A stretch of DNA of 64,000 bases from Temnopleurus reevesii (GCA_036244855.1 BQKZ01001086.1:55169-119168); one strand, 5' to 3'; positions 50,241 to 64,000 are shown, counted from the stretch's first letter. Made by a program: numbers and translations. The notes: generated from the sequence alone by a model not told the origin.

Positions 50241-52480
50241 ATGTGTTGGAGAACTAACAAAATAAAAATCCGGACAGTCCAAGAGAGGACTTGAGCAAAG
50301 AGAAACAACCGCCCCCACCGATTTCGTTTCGTGCTCTCGTGCAAATCCAAATCGATCCTTCTTTGAAAAGGTTGGCTTCCATGGGAAATGAAACTAAATA
50401 CTGAGAACACATGGCTGTCGACTATTTGGCACCATTATAATGGCTAAAATCATAAAGATATATTTCATAATGAATGTAATACATTGGTAAAACAATAATA
50501 GTTTCCATCCATTTCTAATGTCAAGTCCAGTCCAACATATCAATATCTTTAAAAAATTGAACTTAGACGTTGATATACTAATTGCATCAAATAAGAGTAA
50601 AAAGGGGACAGTCATATTACATGTACGTGTAAAATTATTAAAATACACGAATACTCTACTAAAGCTAGGTATTTTATGATTTTTGTCGTGTATTTCTCCT
50701 AAAATAAGCAAAAATCACTACCCAAGCCCAAGGGGATTAGCACATTCTATCGTGAAACCAAGGAACGTGCCTAATAACCTCCTTAATCGTTCGGCTTGAC
50801 CGACGATTACCCTCCCATCTAATACTCTCAAAATGAATACAAAGCAAAGCATAACAAAATGGCGTCACATGTGAGATACAGAAGCACCATGGAGTTGTCC
50901 AAGCATAGTGTAGACAAATGATCACCTCCCAATTATGACATACCTCGAACTGATAAACCCATCTTCAGAGCTCAGAAATATGGGGCAACAGCAAGTATAG
51001 TCCAGGAAAATCGTTACAGAATTAGAATGATTGACATCATTGGTGATTAATTCAAAATTTCTTTGCCCCGAGCACCACTTCAAAAGAGGGCGTCGTGTTG
51101 AATGAGCACTCGCTCCATCAACAGAAAATGAAAATGAATGAATGGTTGGCAAAGTACAATGGTATCTACCTGATAGATCTGGAGACATAATCATTCCAGT
51201 CAATGCCGTGAAAAATATGAAAATCTGAAGAGATATATGGACTGATCGGTATAATTTCTTTACATAAAATCGATGACAAAAGCCAAAGGGCTGTTATAAG
51301 GGCAGTCTTTTATCCTTTGAGGACGTTAGAAAGAATCTAATCTCATACATCACACACAATAATGATAATAATGAGTCAAAAGTGCCAAGTATACTGCAAA
51401 AATAGAGAGTAAAATGTAGGCATAAGTTTGCACCTATTCATTATGTTCATAAGCCTACATGAATCTAAACTAACGAAGTGGCTACAGTATAATATGTAAT
51501 TTTTCTTTAGCCAAAAGTCAACCTCAATGGGACGAATGATATCCAATTTCTAGATTATCCATAGAACATCCCGAAATTGTTGGATATAATTCTAGCCCAT
51601 ATAAATATATTAATCTTTCTATATGTTTTTAGCTTCGTTAAACGTGTTCTTAATACACCTGGGGCATACACATGCAAAATATAACATACATGTAATTATC
51701 CCCGTCAGAAAAACCTGCAGTAAAAGGCCCTGCATGGGGCTAAACTATCATTGTGCGTTGCAAACGAGGACGAAAATGGAGATCAAAAGACGAAAATTTG
51801 GAATTGTGTGAGAAGCGACACCGTGATAAGCTGATATTGTTCCGAGCGAATTTATGAATTGCTCGCTCGTTTACCACATGACTGAATCATAATCATCGGC
51901 GGTTTACGGTCATGGAATACAACAAAAAGAAGAATAAGGGAATCACTTCCTGAAGAAGAAGACCCACGATCACGGTGGATTTTCCACTTGCTCGAACCTG
52001 TCAAGGTATGGAGTGACACCATTTATTACACTGGATAGTTAATCATCCCATGGACCTACTGCCCGTGGACGACCGGTGATCTTTATTTGTCGTGAGAGAT
52101 GCGCCGACAGATTTCAAAGAGAAAACATTTCGGCTCTCGTGCCACACATCGTTACGTAACCGAACTTTTAGCTTGAGCCAAGATCTTGCAGAGATGGTTT
52201 GTCTCCCTGATGGGGGAAAAATCTCTAGGTTTGGGTGAAAATTTGAAATTTGTCGGCAGATCCCCGATTTCAGAGGAGTGAAGGCGGTCTCAAGTCCATG
52301 TTTCAAAAGTCCAAGCTGAACCACTCCAGCACGATGTATACTCCCGAGCTGTGTATGCACGGTGGTGTACATGTATGCAAGGAGCTGTTTTCAGAGACCA
52401 AAATGGTCAATGATGTTCGATCTGTAACAAATTCCGCCCTGGGCGCATTTTTACACAAAAGCTATTAATTACTATTCCGG

Positions 52481-52720
52481 CTAATTGCATTTAGGCATGC
52501 ACATACATTTCCACTCCTTGGAGAGTATTCCAGCAATTAAGATACTTGTTGCTAAATTGACCAGGATGGTCATTTCCAACCGGATCAAAATCACACCAGG
52601 GTAGAGTGCAGCACAATATGGATACATTTCGTGCTGAAGGAAATTAGCGCCATGAGTGGGATTTGAACACACAACTCTCTGGTTGAAAGGTGTCAGGACC
52701 ACTACACTACGACACTTCCG
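52481..52720 (-). mobile_element. tRNA-derived SINE-like element
   Basis: On the minus strand a tRNA-like head (about 52719-52645) has a Pol III A box TAGTGTAGTGG (52709-52699) and B box TGTTCAAATCC (within 52669-52658), 30-some bases apart. It is followed by a non-tRNA body. The cloverleaf stems are poorly paired, so a functional tRNA is unlikely. The 3' limit is uncertain. Confidence 0.55.
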
Positions 52721-55700
52721 ACGGGGACTGGACTGTAAGGAAAGTGGGAAAATAATTCATGAAACAATATTTGGCATGCAAACAGGAAGGAGCCAACTTT
52801 ATTGATGGGAACTATAGCTACCCCTCAGTGATCGTGCGTGCTTCGTCGGCCGAAAGCAACAACATTTTCATTTTGAAGAAATCCTCTACACTTCGTGCCT
52901 AACTGTCTAAAATTCGTTTTTGTTGGGTTTTGTTTCACTTTTGCCAAAGATTTCTTTAAATCATATCGCAAAGCTTTCAAACAGACTACTCTGTTTGCAT
53001 ATGTTACACCCATGCATGATTATTCTCTTCCCCATCAGACAGAACCCTTCGAAATCAGGCAGGGGCAGACATCAAATAAGGGGCGAGGGGTGAATGGGGA
53101 TTGCCATTTTGATTCATTCTGAAATTGCGAACCTCTGAAAATATTGTCTGGAGAAAGATGGAGGCGCCTCAGCGTCATCAAAAATGTTTGCTCGGGGAAA
53201 GATGATCATCTCAATCATGTTAACCGGAGAATTATGTGTAGTTCAGCGTCATGGAACACAGCCCAATGGTGGCGCCTGAGGAACGTGGTTCTGTTTTAAA
53301 CATGGGAGCACTTCAGTATCTGTTTCTCCGACCAATTCCTTCTTCAGGCTGAACACTTTTCGAATTCTGAATTATTGGAAAATATTGACATCCACTTAGT
53401 TACCTAGTGTTGCAATGACTACAATTCATGTGTGGCAGATGGGGTTGGAAATCGACATTGCCCAAAAGATCAGAGTTACTGTGTCATAAAATAATGTATC
53501 ATTTTCAAATAACCACATCGACGCAGAACGTACATCAGACCTACAGTGTATTGCACATTGTAGCCAAGGTGTCTCCATTTCGAGCAATGGTATTCTCTCA
53601 TGACACAAAGCTGCAGATGCGCCTTTGGTCGGTGCATTTGCTTGCAGAGTAGAATGAAATTAAGTTATTGGATTCATTAAATATGATGATGGGTGGGTGA
53701 GACTGAACACCAACGTGTGGCTTCTAAGAGCCAACAGCATTACACGTGTCCAGTCGTATCATCTACCACCATTGATAAGGTACGCACAGCACCAATCTTT
53801 GGTTTCTATTTCTCTGGCTCGGCAACACTGCCAACCAAATGCTAAAAAGCGGCGCGTGAAATAGAGGATATGAATAAAAATACGGAGCGTCACCTGATCT
53901 CCATGGCTCCCAAAATATGCCACAGACTTGTCATTTCTAGTTTCTGCAATATTATCATACTTTCTGAATGGCTAACCAAGAACGCCATTTCATTTTGGCA
54001 CTTGAGTACGATGAAGTTTGATCTCCCCGAAGCGCGTGTGAGAGGTATATAATTCTGCGCAGGGGAGAGCGACTCTGAAGCAGACTTTCACCTCGACGCG
54101 ACAAAGAGCGGGAATCTGACTAAGCATCGCACATTTTGGAGTAATAAAGATATTGTTTCGTCACTTAACCCAGTTCATGTTCGAAAGCTGTGCATATACA
54201 CCCCTTTCTTTTTGCTTGGTAAATGTCCACAGGGAAAATCTATGGAAAATTGTCGCATGCAAATGCGCCAAGCAGCCAAGAGGGTCCCTAAACAGGGAGA
54301 GAGAAGCAACAAGGGACGAAACCAAGATGGAACTCTTCACCCCAAAATGTAATATTGAAGTCATATGCATTCCTGTTGAATTTCCATGCACATATTTTCC
54401 ACTTCGCCTGTTCTTTCACCAAAAAGGTGAAAAACATATTCACTGCATGATCGATCTAATTGCCTGTTTCGAGGTTTGGTTCCATCCTACTGTTTCAACA
54501 GAGTACAATCTCGCAGCAAACTAATAAAAGACACTCAACTTCAAGAGAGCTGGGGAATTTATGACAAATTTCGAAAGCTCTCTCAAGTTTCATATTTTTA
54601 TCAGCCTAATCAGGAATGATTGGCACACTCTCGAAGATGTTAGAGGGCGATAAAAATGACAGTGTCGTTTATTAGACAATCAAGGATGGTTTTCATTTGA
54701 AGTTTGATGGACAGCAAACGAAAAATTAAAATCATCTGGCCCTTTCAAAATCACAGAGAAAATACAGCCGTCGAGTGAGGAAATATGGACGAACGACTTC
54801 TCTCTACAACTTCACAAAATACCAAACATATATGTAACTTGTTAATCTATGCGCCAAAATATGCCCAAAAATGTTTAGCTCTGAGTCAAAATAACTTCAC
54901 ATCACGTCTCGTGAATGTTGACGTTAAATGCGGGTCCAAAACATCATGATGATAATGATAGAGAAAAAAATTGAAGAAAATCAGAATTCACCCTCTCCCT
55001 TCGCCAACTTAAAATGCGATTCGCATTTTGGCACGTCACAGAAAGTAAAATGAGACAATTCTGCATGTTCTGTGGTTGCCTATAGCATACTGAAATGACA
55101 CCATTAATCACCTTTTTCGTGCCATCTTGTCAGTCACACACTTTCAGGCATTGACATCAATATGACCACGAAAATGTTCAATTGTAGTATCCCCTTATTA
55201 AGGCATGCCCTATAAAGATTTCTTTGGTGAAAAGCCTCATAAAAGGAAGCATAGATTTCATTTTACAAAACATGATCAGCCGAGGGATATACATCCAAAG
55301 AGGACACACAAATGGGTAAACAAACTCATATATAATCGTTAGCCTTGGAGATTTACTTTTAAATAGTCATTTATAAAAAGTAATCAATCGAATCAGGGAA
55401 AAACTACTTCTTCTCTTCATGATCAAACATGTAATCTGGAGGCAAGAAATTTGAAGCAGCAACTAACTTTTAAAAAGAAGTCATAATATTTTTTAAAGAA
55501 CCGGAATAACATTTTCATCGTTTTCTGTGTCGACTTTATTTTGAAATGAAAAGAAAGTTGATTTTATTAAAATGTTGCTCCCCATTTTGGGGGCCTTATA
55601 ATATAAAGCATAAAAAAACATTGCATAGTCATTTGAAAAAGTGATATACGTCATAACAGAAATACATTATAACTGATATACATTCATTTCTGATAAATAT

Positions 55701-56130
55701 CATTCCTTCTAATCAATCAAAAATTATCACAAAGAAGGCCGTCATTCATGATGTCACCATAGTACAGACAGTGCATAAGACGGAAGGATACACACTTCAT
55801 ATCGATCGACCAACATGCAAACATCTGCAACGTAATTTTCTATCACAGAAAATTATGGTTGTCTGTCAAAAATAGAGGTGTTTGATGTGATGAAATTTCC
55901 GCAAATCAAGACAACTGTAAGCAGCCAATGCACTTTCGATTCGAATTAAGAGCATTGAAATATGGACCGCCTTCAATTAAGACGTTGTGATGAAGGTGGT
56001 TTTGTTCAGTGGCAGCAGGTGAGTGCCCTCATGGGTGTGATAAATTCAATAAAACAACGATAACAGGAAAATTGCTACATCCATAATACTTTTATCTCTA
56101 TACCAGAAATAAAAGAAATGATAGAGGGGG

Positions 56131-56236
56131 TGTTATTGTTGTTGTTGCTCTCGTCGTCATCGTTGTTGTTGATGTTGTTGCTGCTATTGTTGTTGTTGTT
56201 GCTGCTATTGTTGTTGTTGTTGCTGTTGATGTCGTT
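56131..56236 (+). repeat. Interrupted (GTT)n / (GTC)n microsatellite
   Basis: Mostly GTT triplets with GCT, GTC and GAT variants. The minus-strand frame through it (56098-56382) is a run of threonines with alanine and isoleucine, which is the expected translation of the repeat. Confidence 0.8.
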
Positions 56237-56581
56237 GGGTCACAGTTACAATCTTCTTGAAACTGCATATAATTAGCTGAATAATAGGCGCATAAAACAG
56301 AATTATTCTCACCATCTTGAAAATCACCCACACTGTCAAGGCTGTATTGTCGTTCAATCAGTATTTCTATTTGTAGATACAATTTTTATTCATTGGCTAC
56401 TTGGGATGCATTGCTGTATATTCCATCCAATTTCACAACATCTATAGCGGTGTTTCAATAATAACTGACACAAAAGAAATTGTCATCACAAAACATCAAA
56501 CCATTAATGTGAAAAAAAAACATTAATGTGAAAAAGCCATCAATAATTGAAATACGATCAACGAACCCCGCAAAAGATATG

Positions 56582-56614
56582 GTCTCTCTCTCTCTCTTTT
56601 CCTCTCTCTCTTTT
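56582..56614 (+). repeat. (CT)n microsatellite
   Basis: Two CT runs separated by TTTTC. A simple repeat. Confidence 0.85.
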
Positions 56615-59599
56615 AAAGTAACTCTACGTACAAATATCTACATTATTCCCCCAAACTTACATGCATATCCGAAAATAGCCTACAGAAATACACCCATGCA
56701 TATCGGTTTTGATGGGCCTCATTCTGTCCCAGTTGTCTGTAGTAATGATTGCTTTTCACTTCCATATCATTCCAAATCTATAGAGATATCTTAAACAGAG
56801 TAGCCTTGATAAAGTCATTGTAACGGCCCAGGATTTATTTTGACACAATTGTATCTCACAAATTAAATAATCTTCAAAGCACTGATTCTGAAAGAGGCTC
56901 TGTATGCGAAGTGTCCCCCGCTGAACCCGTAATACTCATATCGGTGTAGAACTTTTCACATCAAATAGGATGACTTTATCTTCGTACGTATTCATCGCAT
57001 CTTCATTCAACAGTTCAATTTGAGGCTGATTTATGATGCATGCATTCAGATTTGGGGAACAAGATTCAATACAGATTACAGAGTTTGATTATACAGTCAT
57101 CGCTACACTATTCAACTATAAATTATGCTTATGATCATCTGGAAATAGGTGCAAAGAAGACTTCGTTGGAAAAAAATTTAAGGTCAGGCATCATATCGCT
57201 ACGTCGTCTACATGTAGCTGTACAGTAGAATGACCAATTGTCATGATTGCAAAGATAAGTTCACTGCATATTCATGTACATGAAAACAAATATCAAGAGC
57301 AAAAAGCCCATGGTACTTGAAGTTGAACTCGTATGAAGTTGAAGAATTCCCTATTCCCCAAGCCAGCAAGTCATCGCTAAACATGTCAACATCTACATCT
57401 GATATGACTCTTTTTTTTCGTGGTACGCAGCAAGAATATAAGGAGTGTTACAACGGAACGGAAATCCTGGGTGAAGATTCAACTCTGGAAAACAGCGTCT
57501 CTCTTTTCTTTCTCATTATCCCAGATTTGTAAGGCTCGGTCAAATCTAGACACTTTAGATACATTGAAGGTGCTGATTTGCGATTACCGGCACCATTTAC
57601 TCTGACACTTTCCCAGCTCTGACTGCGGATTTGTTGAGTTCATTCTACAGTCTCCCCTGTCAGAGTAGGATATCAGCGTTAATGCACACGTCTTTTGATA
57701 CGTTTGATACGGAGCTTTCCATAAAACAGGACCAGCTATTTGGAGCAAGTTCGAGTAGGTATTTCAAGGGATACAGGCTGATCATGCACTCATTTCAGAG
57801 TAATCGCAGTCCAGTGTGAAAACAAAGAGATACATTTCTTTGATAAAAACATGCCTCTTTGGTTATCTCTATCAAAGATAACGATATCTTTCAAGATCTG
57901 AGGCATGAAAATGAAGTCACCACGTTACATATTACAGAAATACCTGTACATGTTCATGCACATGATTTTATTCGTCATGCAATTATCAACACGTCCATCG
58001 AGACATGAATTTACACCTGGAATAAAATTACTGTGCGTGTGAGTGCACTCTCATTGGGGGACGATGAAAGGGTGGATGGAAAAGGTGTTCCAGTCAAAAG
58101 GATAGAATGACCACTGGCCTCTTCATAATTCTCATCGCATCCAATCGAGGAATAGGTAACAGTGCACCCATGACCCTAATACTCAGCATGCATAAATCCC
58201 TTCATTCCCTATCATACCACGGTATAATAGCCGAGAACTGTCACTTTCACTATTTACCGAGATTGATCTCCGTTCAAGACGTTTCCGATTATTTGTCCGA
58301 TGGCAACATGCCGAGATCTCCCGCAACCACCATAGTACGTGCGTAGTATACTCAAGAGTCGTTACCATTTACACACCAGAATATGCCAAAGATGTCAACA
58401 CTACAGTTTGTACGTGTAAACGTATTTTATTGAAAGCCTACAATAAAAGTAAAAACAGGAGGTGTTTGACCATAAGAAAAGTGCCCCTGATTGCAGACTA
58501 GATAACACGGTGGAAGACAAGGGAGAGCACGATTTCATTGATGACTAAGCACGTCGTCATGGTAACAGAATGGTTACTCAAAGATGAAGATGAGGATGAA
58601 GGAGGAAGGGGAAATGTACTGCGGTGGCAGTATAGAGTCTTGGGAGACGAGAAGAGTCTTTGTCTCATCGTGGTTCAATATGGAAGTCTAAGTGATGGTA
58701 AGCACGTTATTCCGATTGTCATATTTTCAATGAACATAACAAAATATAAGGAGTACATTTTGGGATTCATGTTGTGTTATACCACACACAAAAGACGTAC
58801 AGAAGGAGATGAAATGTCCATTATATTCCATACATAGTACCTTGCGAGCATGTGAATCGAGAATGGGGTGTAAAGTATCCCATCTGATCATTATGACGAG
58901 GGTATGATCACAGGTCAAAGATTGTAGGTCATGCGAGTGATCAAAGCAACCGAATACATGTATTTCTTCCTTTATCAGATGCGCGCTTTCTCCCCTCCTC
59001 GATTGAATTGAAGAAAAAAAATATATTGGGTTCCCTTTATACTTCTCATTAGAATGGGATGATACTATGTGGTCGGTGAAGCCACTGAAAAAGATCTGTT
59101 CATGATGATTCTTCCAATCTTGATTGATAGCAGATCAGATAGCTTCATGCATGACCGTGTTTACACTACCTCACAAATAGTTATCCAAGTGTGTGCGAAA
59201 TTTACGAGAAACTCCAGAAAGGGGCGCCCGACAGGTTGCCTAAAAATTAATTTGCAAACCCGTGCTCCAGGGAGTAATTCTCAAATTAAAGACCCCCTCT
59301 GACGGCGGTCATGAAATTGGAGATACTCGGCAACCTCCAAGTCATTGGCACCTCGAATATTTCCAACTGGAATTTTGAATCAAATTTGGAGTGAGATGCA
59401 TAATAATCGCAGCATAACCAATTTCATTTGCAAATATCCATCAGTCATATGCATGGATTACGATCACCAGTGTAACATGTTTGTCGCATAGCCTCAAGCC
59501 TTTTTCCTGGGGTGCTTGCAATGCATACATGTACTCGAATGTAGAAAAGGGGTCAATATATTCCCACATAAAATGTCTGCTCGAACTACATGTACATGT

Positions 59600-59765
59600 A
59601 ACATGCCTCTTCCTTGTTAAAGAAGGATCCATAACATGAATGTAGCGACCAAATTGGCAGCTCTCATTCAAGTCCAAATGTCTCGGAAGTGCACCTGCCA
59701 GGGCTCGAACCATAAACTTTCGGTTCAGACAATTTCTCTAACCACTCGGCACACATCTCGATCCC
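59600..59765 (-). mobile_element. Second tRNA-derived SINE-like element
   Basis: The minus strand contains a Leu/Ser-type A-box region GTGCCGAGTGGTTAGAG (near 59752-59736) and a B box GGTTCGAGCC (59711-59702). They are spaced as in a tRNA gene, and the downstream body is unlike tRNA. The element differs in sequence from the one at 52.5-52.7 kb, so two families may be present. The cloverleaf is degenerate and boundaries are approximate. Confidence 0.5.
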
Positions 59766-60198
59766 AAAGTTGTATTACGCAGTCTTACAAAAGCGTTGGA
59801 ACCATTGCCTGCAAGGAGGACTGGGAAAATTCGACGAAAGTTTCATTTCCGGAATAAGCCAAAAATAGATCTCTTGACATACATGTAGGCTATATTAATT
59901 ATCATTATTAGTCAATGGTTGACACATTTCAACGGAATTCGCCGTTTTTTTTAAATTTGTTTGTTTGATTGTTGTTGTTTTCTCTAGCGTTATCTGAAAC
60001 AGGACAGTGGAATCGCCCAAATACGACCCGGTATATCACGGAATGATGACCTCAATCAGTGAAGTGCAGATGTCATTATACTTGACCTTTGACCCACTGG
60101 CAGTGGGGAGATTTCAAATTTATTGTCATGCATGCTATACGATACCCAGATGTGTGCACCGTATCCTGACCACCATCACCACCATGGGATGAACCTTT

Positions 60199-60310
60199 GG
60201 AATGACAAAAGGCCTCTGTCATCCCTAAATCATAGGAGCGAGTAACTGGAGAGGACAACGAGGGGTCTGGTTACCCTCCTTCTCCTCACCCCCGGTTCAT
60301 CAGCGATCCA
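60199..60310 (+). repeat. Diverged direct repeat, copy 1
   Basis: Both this and 60713-60870 begin atgacaaaaggcctcWgtcat and later contain ggttaccc..t.ctcct followed by tggttcatca. The offset is about 514 bp, with indels in copy 2. Confidence 0.5.
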
Positions 60311-60712
60311 TTGTCATCATTGGATGCGATCCCGTGGAGCTTGATATGCAGATGGGTTCATGGCTGACAATGATATATTTGGAAGCAAAATAGTATCTAA
60401 CCCTAAATCCAATTTAAAAAAAATCTCATGTGTAAAATATCATGATGATGTGCAAATGCAAGAGATTCATTGACAAATCTATATATAGCATAATCACCTT
60501 TGCAGATACAAATATGTTTAGGTCTCACAAGTTGGTGTTGGCTACAGTTTCAGTCACCTTAATCAAGTCGGAATAAAGGGAGTTAACCCCCTTGGTTATA
60601 GCAGACCTTCCATGCGATTTCAGAAAAAATCTTCTCGCATATCTTCTTGCTTATCAGTACCCTAATTAATAGAACCAACAATACCAAATATTGGCATAAT
60701 ATTAAAAATTCG

Positions 60713-60870
60713 GATATGACAAAAGGCCTCAGTCATTCCGAGGTGCAATATTGGTTTTGGATGCAGGTAACCCGAGAAAGATCATTTCCGTGGTATTTGG
60801 TTACCCCCTATTCCTCCTTGGGTATCCTCCTCTCCTTGCTCCTCTGGTTCATCAACATGATCTATGTAGA
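60713..60870 (+). repeat. Diverged direct repeat, copy 2
   Basis: Partner of 60199-60310, longer because of extra tcctcct-type sequence in its second half. Confidence 0.5.
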
Positions 60871-61628
60871 TGGACATTACGATAGGACGAGCACAACAAC
60901 GGATGAACAATAGAAGTATTCAGCGGGAGATGCGTGGAGTTATTCCCGCATGGTGCATTCGTGATGAACCCTCCATCATCTATTATTCCATGGAGGTTCA
61001 CCCCGTCTCTCTCAGAAGAGAGACATCACTGATTGCAAACTCTTGGCCTGGTCCAAGTCGCCCGGGAATTGAACTTTCACTCTCTCATCTTCTCCAAAAT
61101 CATAATTGCTGGACTATCGAATGGCGGGACTGCATCTCATTGCAGCACTGCCCTGAAATCAATAACTGGGAGCGCCATTCCTTTGTCCTCCTGCTTGCAG
61201 AATTTAAAGCTTTGGTTTTCTAATATTAGATTAAAGCTATTTTAAAAATATGTTGACGTAATCTTCATGACTGTTTCTATTTATCTGCTTTGATATTACA
61301 GATGTAGAGGTAAATGTTCAACGTTTACAAAGGAAAAAGACAGACCCTGCTTTTCAAAATTCAAATTGGAATGAGAGCCTAATTCATCATCACAGCTCAA
61401 TACAAGTACATGTACATGTAAAAGATAATCCGCTATAAGCTTAACACAACTATTATTTGAATAGAAAATGAAGATGTTGCCGTATATTCTACTCCCCCTT
61501 GGCGTACTGTGAGAGAGGTTAGAGGCTAACCTCTATCCATGGACCCTATATTTCTATGATACGTCCATGGCCTTATTAGGGAGGTGACCTTAGAAAGGGG
61601 TCAAAACGAGTACTCCTCGGCGCTTTAT

Positions 61629-61640
61629 CCCCCCCCCCCC
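61629..61640 (+). repeat. Poly(C) run of 12
   Basis: Homopolymer tract flanked by tttat and accct. Confidence 0.85.
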
Positions 61641-62836
61641 ACCCTTCCTCTCCCGGGACTGGCGCCAGTTCATGATTGATTACAGTGTGTACAATCGGTT
61701 TCTGTGTACGTGGTTCTCTCTTACGAAAGAGAAAGAAAGAGAGACGTGTTTGTAATGTAAAGTAGGCCTTCATTGATTACAAGTTCAATATCAACATCGA
61801 GGTTGACGTAGTACAGAACGAATTTACTATGGTCGTATGCAGCCAAGTTTCCTACAAACAAGAGGACTGTCTGATTTACATGCGATATACATTAGTTGCA
61901 CAGTGCTACAAAACGACAGAGTGTCGAGTTCATGACCCCTAACGAAATTTCAATCAACAAACAAACATAAAAGCTTCAACATTCAAATTAGTTCATTGAT
62001 GGTGAAAATTTGTATGCCCCTTTTTCACTTTTTTTTTCGCTTTGATGTAACTCTTCTCAAAATTATCGTAAGACAGTGCTTATAAGCGAGCCCACATTGA
62101 CATGGATAAGCGTTTGAGAGGAGGATTGCGGAGGGCGTTCGGACTGCACCTCTTCCCTTATCTATCCTCTACTCTTCTCCGTTGGTTATAGTCCTTCTAT
62201 CTATCTATCTATACCCTTTTTTGCACAACCATATTAGTTTCTTTTCAATCACACGCTCAACGCGCGTGTATTATATGCCATGGAGGTTTTATCTCCATGA
62301 TTACCCACACACAAAAGGAGGACCGCTAAAGCTATTCATAATGACTCCTGACTGACAAAAGCACACCCCTGAATGGAGCCTGACCAAATTTGCATAAGCG
62401 ACCAAGGATCGTTCCGAATGGTGTAATCGCCACCCTTCACGCCAAATAATTTCTAGGTAATCTAAAAGTCTGTTCATCCCATGAGAAAAGGGCACTTCAG
62501 AACTCAATGAATAAAGAATGATCATTAGGAGGGGATTATGACACCAAGTCAACAATAACAGCTTTTGTACAATCATAGAGTCTAGTCACCATGGGTAAAC
62601 AGGGTTGGTGTTTTCTTTCTTTCAATCGTAGGGAATAATGTAACATATAGGCTGGCCTGTACAGAAATAAAAACTATATCATCAGGTTTGGATGTGTTTC
62701 GAAAATGTGGTATTTTCCTGGCCAGTAATTAACTAGGTGAATTCATTATATCAAGGTCATTAAAAAAGGGCGGATGGGAACAAACTCCCCCGCACCCAGT
62801 TTTTATCTAACCCATGGCATCATTAATGATAGACAG

Positions 62837-62852
62837 CCCCCCCCCCCCCCCC
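62837..62852 (+). repeat. Poly(C) run of 16
   Basis: Homopolymer tract, G-rich on the minus strand. Confidence 0.85.
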
Positions 62853-64000
62853 TAACTTGACCCCTGCGCAGCATACATGTATTCGATATTAAGGATGACA
62901 GTCCATATTTATATTCTTCTTGCATGGTTTGGTGTCAAGCGAGAGGACTTCATAGGTAAAAGGCCAATTCAATCGGCTGAACAAAAACACAAACTAATGA
63001 TTATGAGAATGAAAATAATAATATTGTAAAATGTATCACTTTTGCCACTTATTTCCCAATCATAATTTACATATTATGCAGTAATCGGATCCAAACGCAA
63101 AATGATGGGACTATGAAGATGATACCAGTACTTGTGCAACGAATCCGTTCAGAAGGAAAATCAGGGGTCCAACAGATCAATCAATAAGAAACAAGATAAT
63201 CAATATTACCCAGGCCTCTTAAAGAATAGTACAAGTTGTTGTTGTTCAGAAACTATAATCAACTGCTTTTATTTCATTCTTCGAGTTGCCCGGATCATGG
63301 AGCCACCTATAACCCTCAAAACATCCAATTTCTATCAAACGCAAAACGTTAATTCTTGTATGCTTCATGCAGAAATTTGGTCGCACTTTGGGAGAGACAT
63401 GGACTTTTTATGACTAGTTACATACTTCCTTTTACTCTCAACGACATGCACAACGAAAAAAGTTTGAAGCGAAAATATTTACAAATACATTTTACATATA
63501 CACTGTAGGCCTAGTAGATGATTGCAGTTCGAAATTAGCCAAATGCATTGTAGATGCAAATTAGAATTTGAAGTATATACTTTCTTGGACGTAGCTATTA
63601 TATTGAACTTACATTAGAGAACATGTTTTGTCTTTGATTGTCTTGGATATGTGAGATTGCCTCTTCTATATTAGAGAAGTGGTAATTAACTTAAAATGGT
63701 ACAACTTCACCACTATTTACTGTTAAAAATCAATACTAATAGAAACAATAGCAGTCATAAATATTATTATAACCATTATCATTATTGTCATCTTCATTGC
63801 CATAGCTATTATCATTTTCACCCCTCCACCCCTCCCAACCCCTACCCCCTCTCGTTCATGACATGCACACAGACATGCAAATTCCTCTCACATTTTCACA
63901 ATTTATCTTAATCTGCTGCAGTGCAAATTGGAAAGGAGAAATATTACCAGGACTGTACATAATACAGAATTATCAGTGTAGGGACTGTATAAATCTTGAC

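Larger units (their letters stand above)
40964..64000. other. Gene-free stretch with scattered repeats
   Basis: No exon set or RNA gene could be recognised on either strand. The longest non-repeat frame, 42574-43026 (+, 150 codons), has no domain. The stretch holds minisatellites at 43.2 and 45.8 kb, hairpin elements at 47.5, 47.8 and 50.1 kb, two tRNA-derived SINE-like elements and several homopolymers, listed separately. Confidence 0.45.

Noticed and set aside
52645..52719. Possible functional tRNA gene
   Set aside because: The Pol III boxes are good but the acceptor and anticodon stems do not pair well, and a non-tRNA body follows, so a SINE head is more likely.
54153..54524. 123-codon + strand frame
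   Set aside because: No family resemblance and no supporting splice or start context. A shorter open frame on the opposite strand overlaps it.
56098..56382. Thr-rich minus-strand frame resembling a mucin-like stalk with a hydrophobic end
   Set aside because: The Thr run is the translation of the (GTT)n microsatellite, and no signal peptide, domain or splice partner was found.

Overview
This window looks like animal nuclear DNA with very few genes. It is AT-rich, has no operons or prokaryotic-style gene packing, has spliced exons with GT/AG junctions in a consistent phase, and is full of microsatellites, homopolymer runs and small non-autonomous transposon remnants. The encoded domains (CUB and LDL-receptor class A) are metazoan. 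The domain set and the types of short dispersed repeat are most compatible with a highly heterozygous marine invertebrate deuterostome such as a sea urchin, but that is inference and no single marker proves it.

Only one gene can be supported. It lies on the minus strand between about 6.1 and 10.3 kb, with a plausible but unproven first exon at 20.5 kb. Its exons encode one CUB domain, one LDLa module, a transmembrane helix ending in five consecutive cysteines, and a short Pro/Tyr/Ser-rich cytoplasmic tail with a PPxY motif. With the candidate first exon the model is 1122 nt (373 aa plus stop) and every exon junction agrees in phase. It is a single-pass receptor-like protein resembling the extracellular part of NETO-type proteins but with only one CUB found.

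Layout. 1-1029: pyrimidine-rich 101-bp minisatellite. 1030-6144: AT-rich sequence downstream of the gene, probably including its 3' UTR. 6145-10327: exons 5 to 2 of the receptor gene, interrupted by an assembly join at 7373 where two alleles of the same intron are placed end to end. 10328-20475: presumed intron 1, with simple repeats, a hairpin transposon-like element and a LINE tail. 20476-20659: candidate signal-peptide exon. 20660-64000: no recognisable gene; it holds TTAA-flanked and palindromic MITE-like elements, two tRNA-derived SINE-like elements, LINE tails, three short minisatellites and homopolymer tracts.

The most informative feature is a set of four single-n joins (7373, 23438, 29930, 40254). 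At each one the sequence after the n repeats sequence already seen before it. Two of these pairs differ by a mobile-element insertion in one copy and an intact empty site in the other, so the window appears to record natural insertion polymorphisms as false tandem duplications. The other two are an essentially identical 686-bp overlap that ends at a poly(T) run and a shorter, more diverged overlap.
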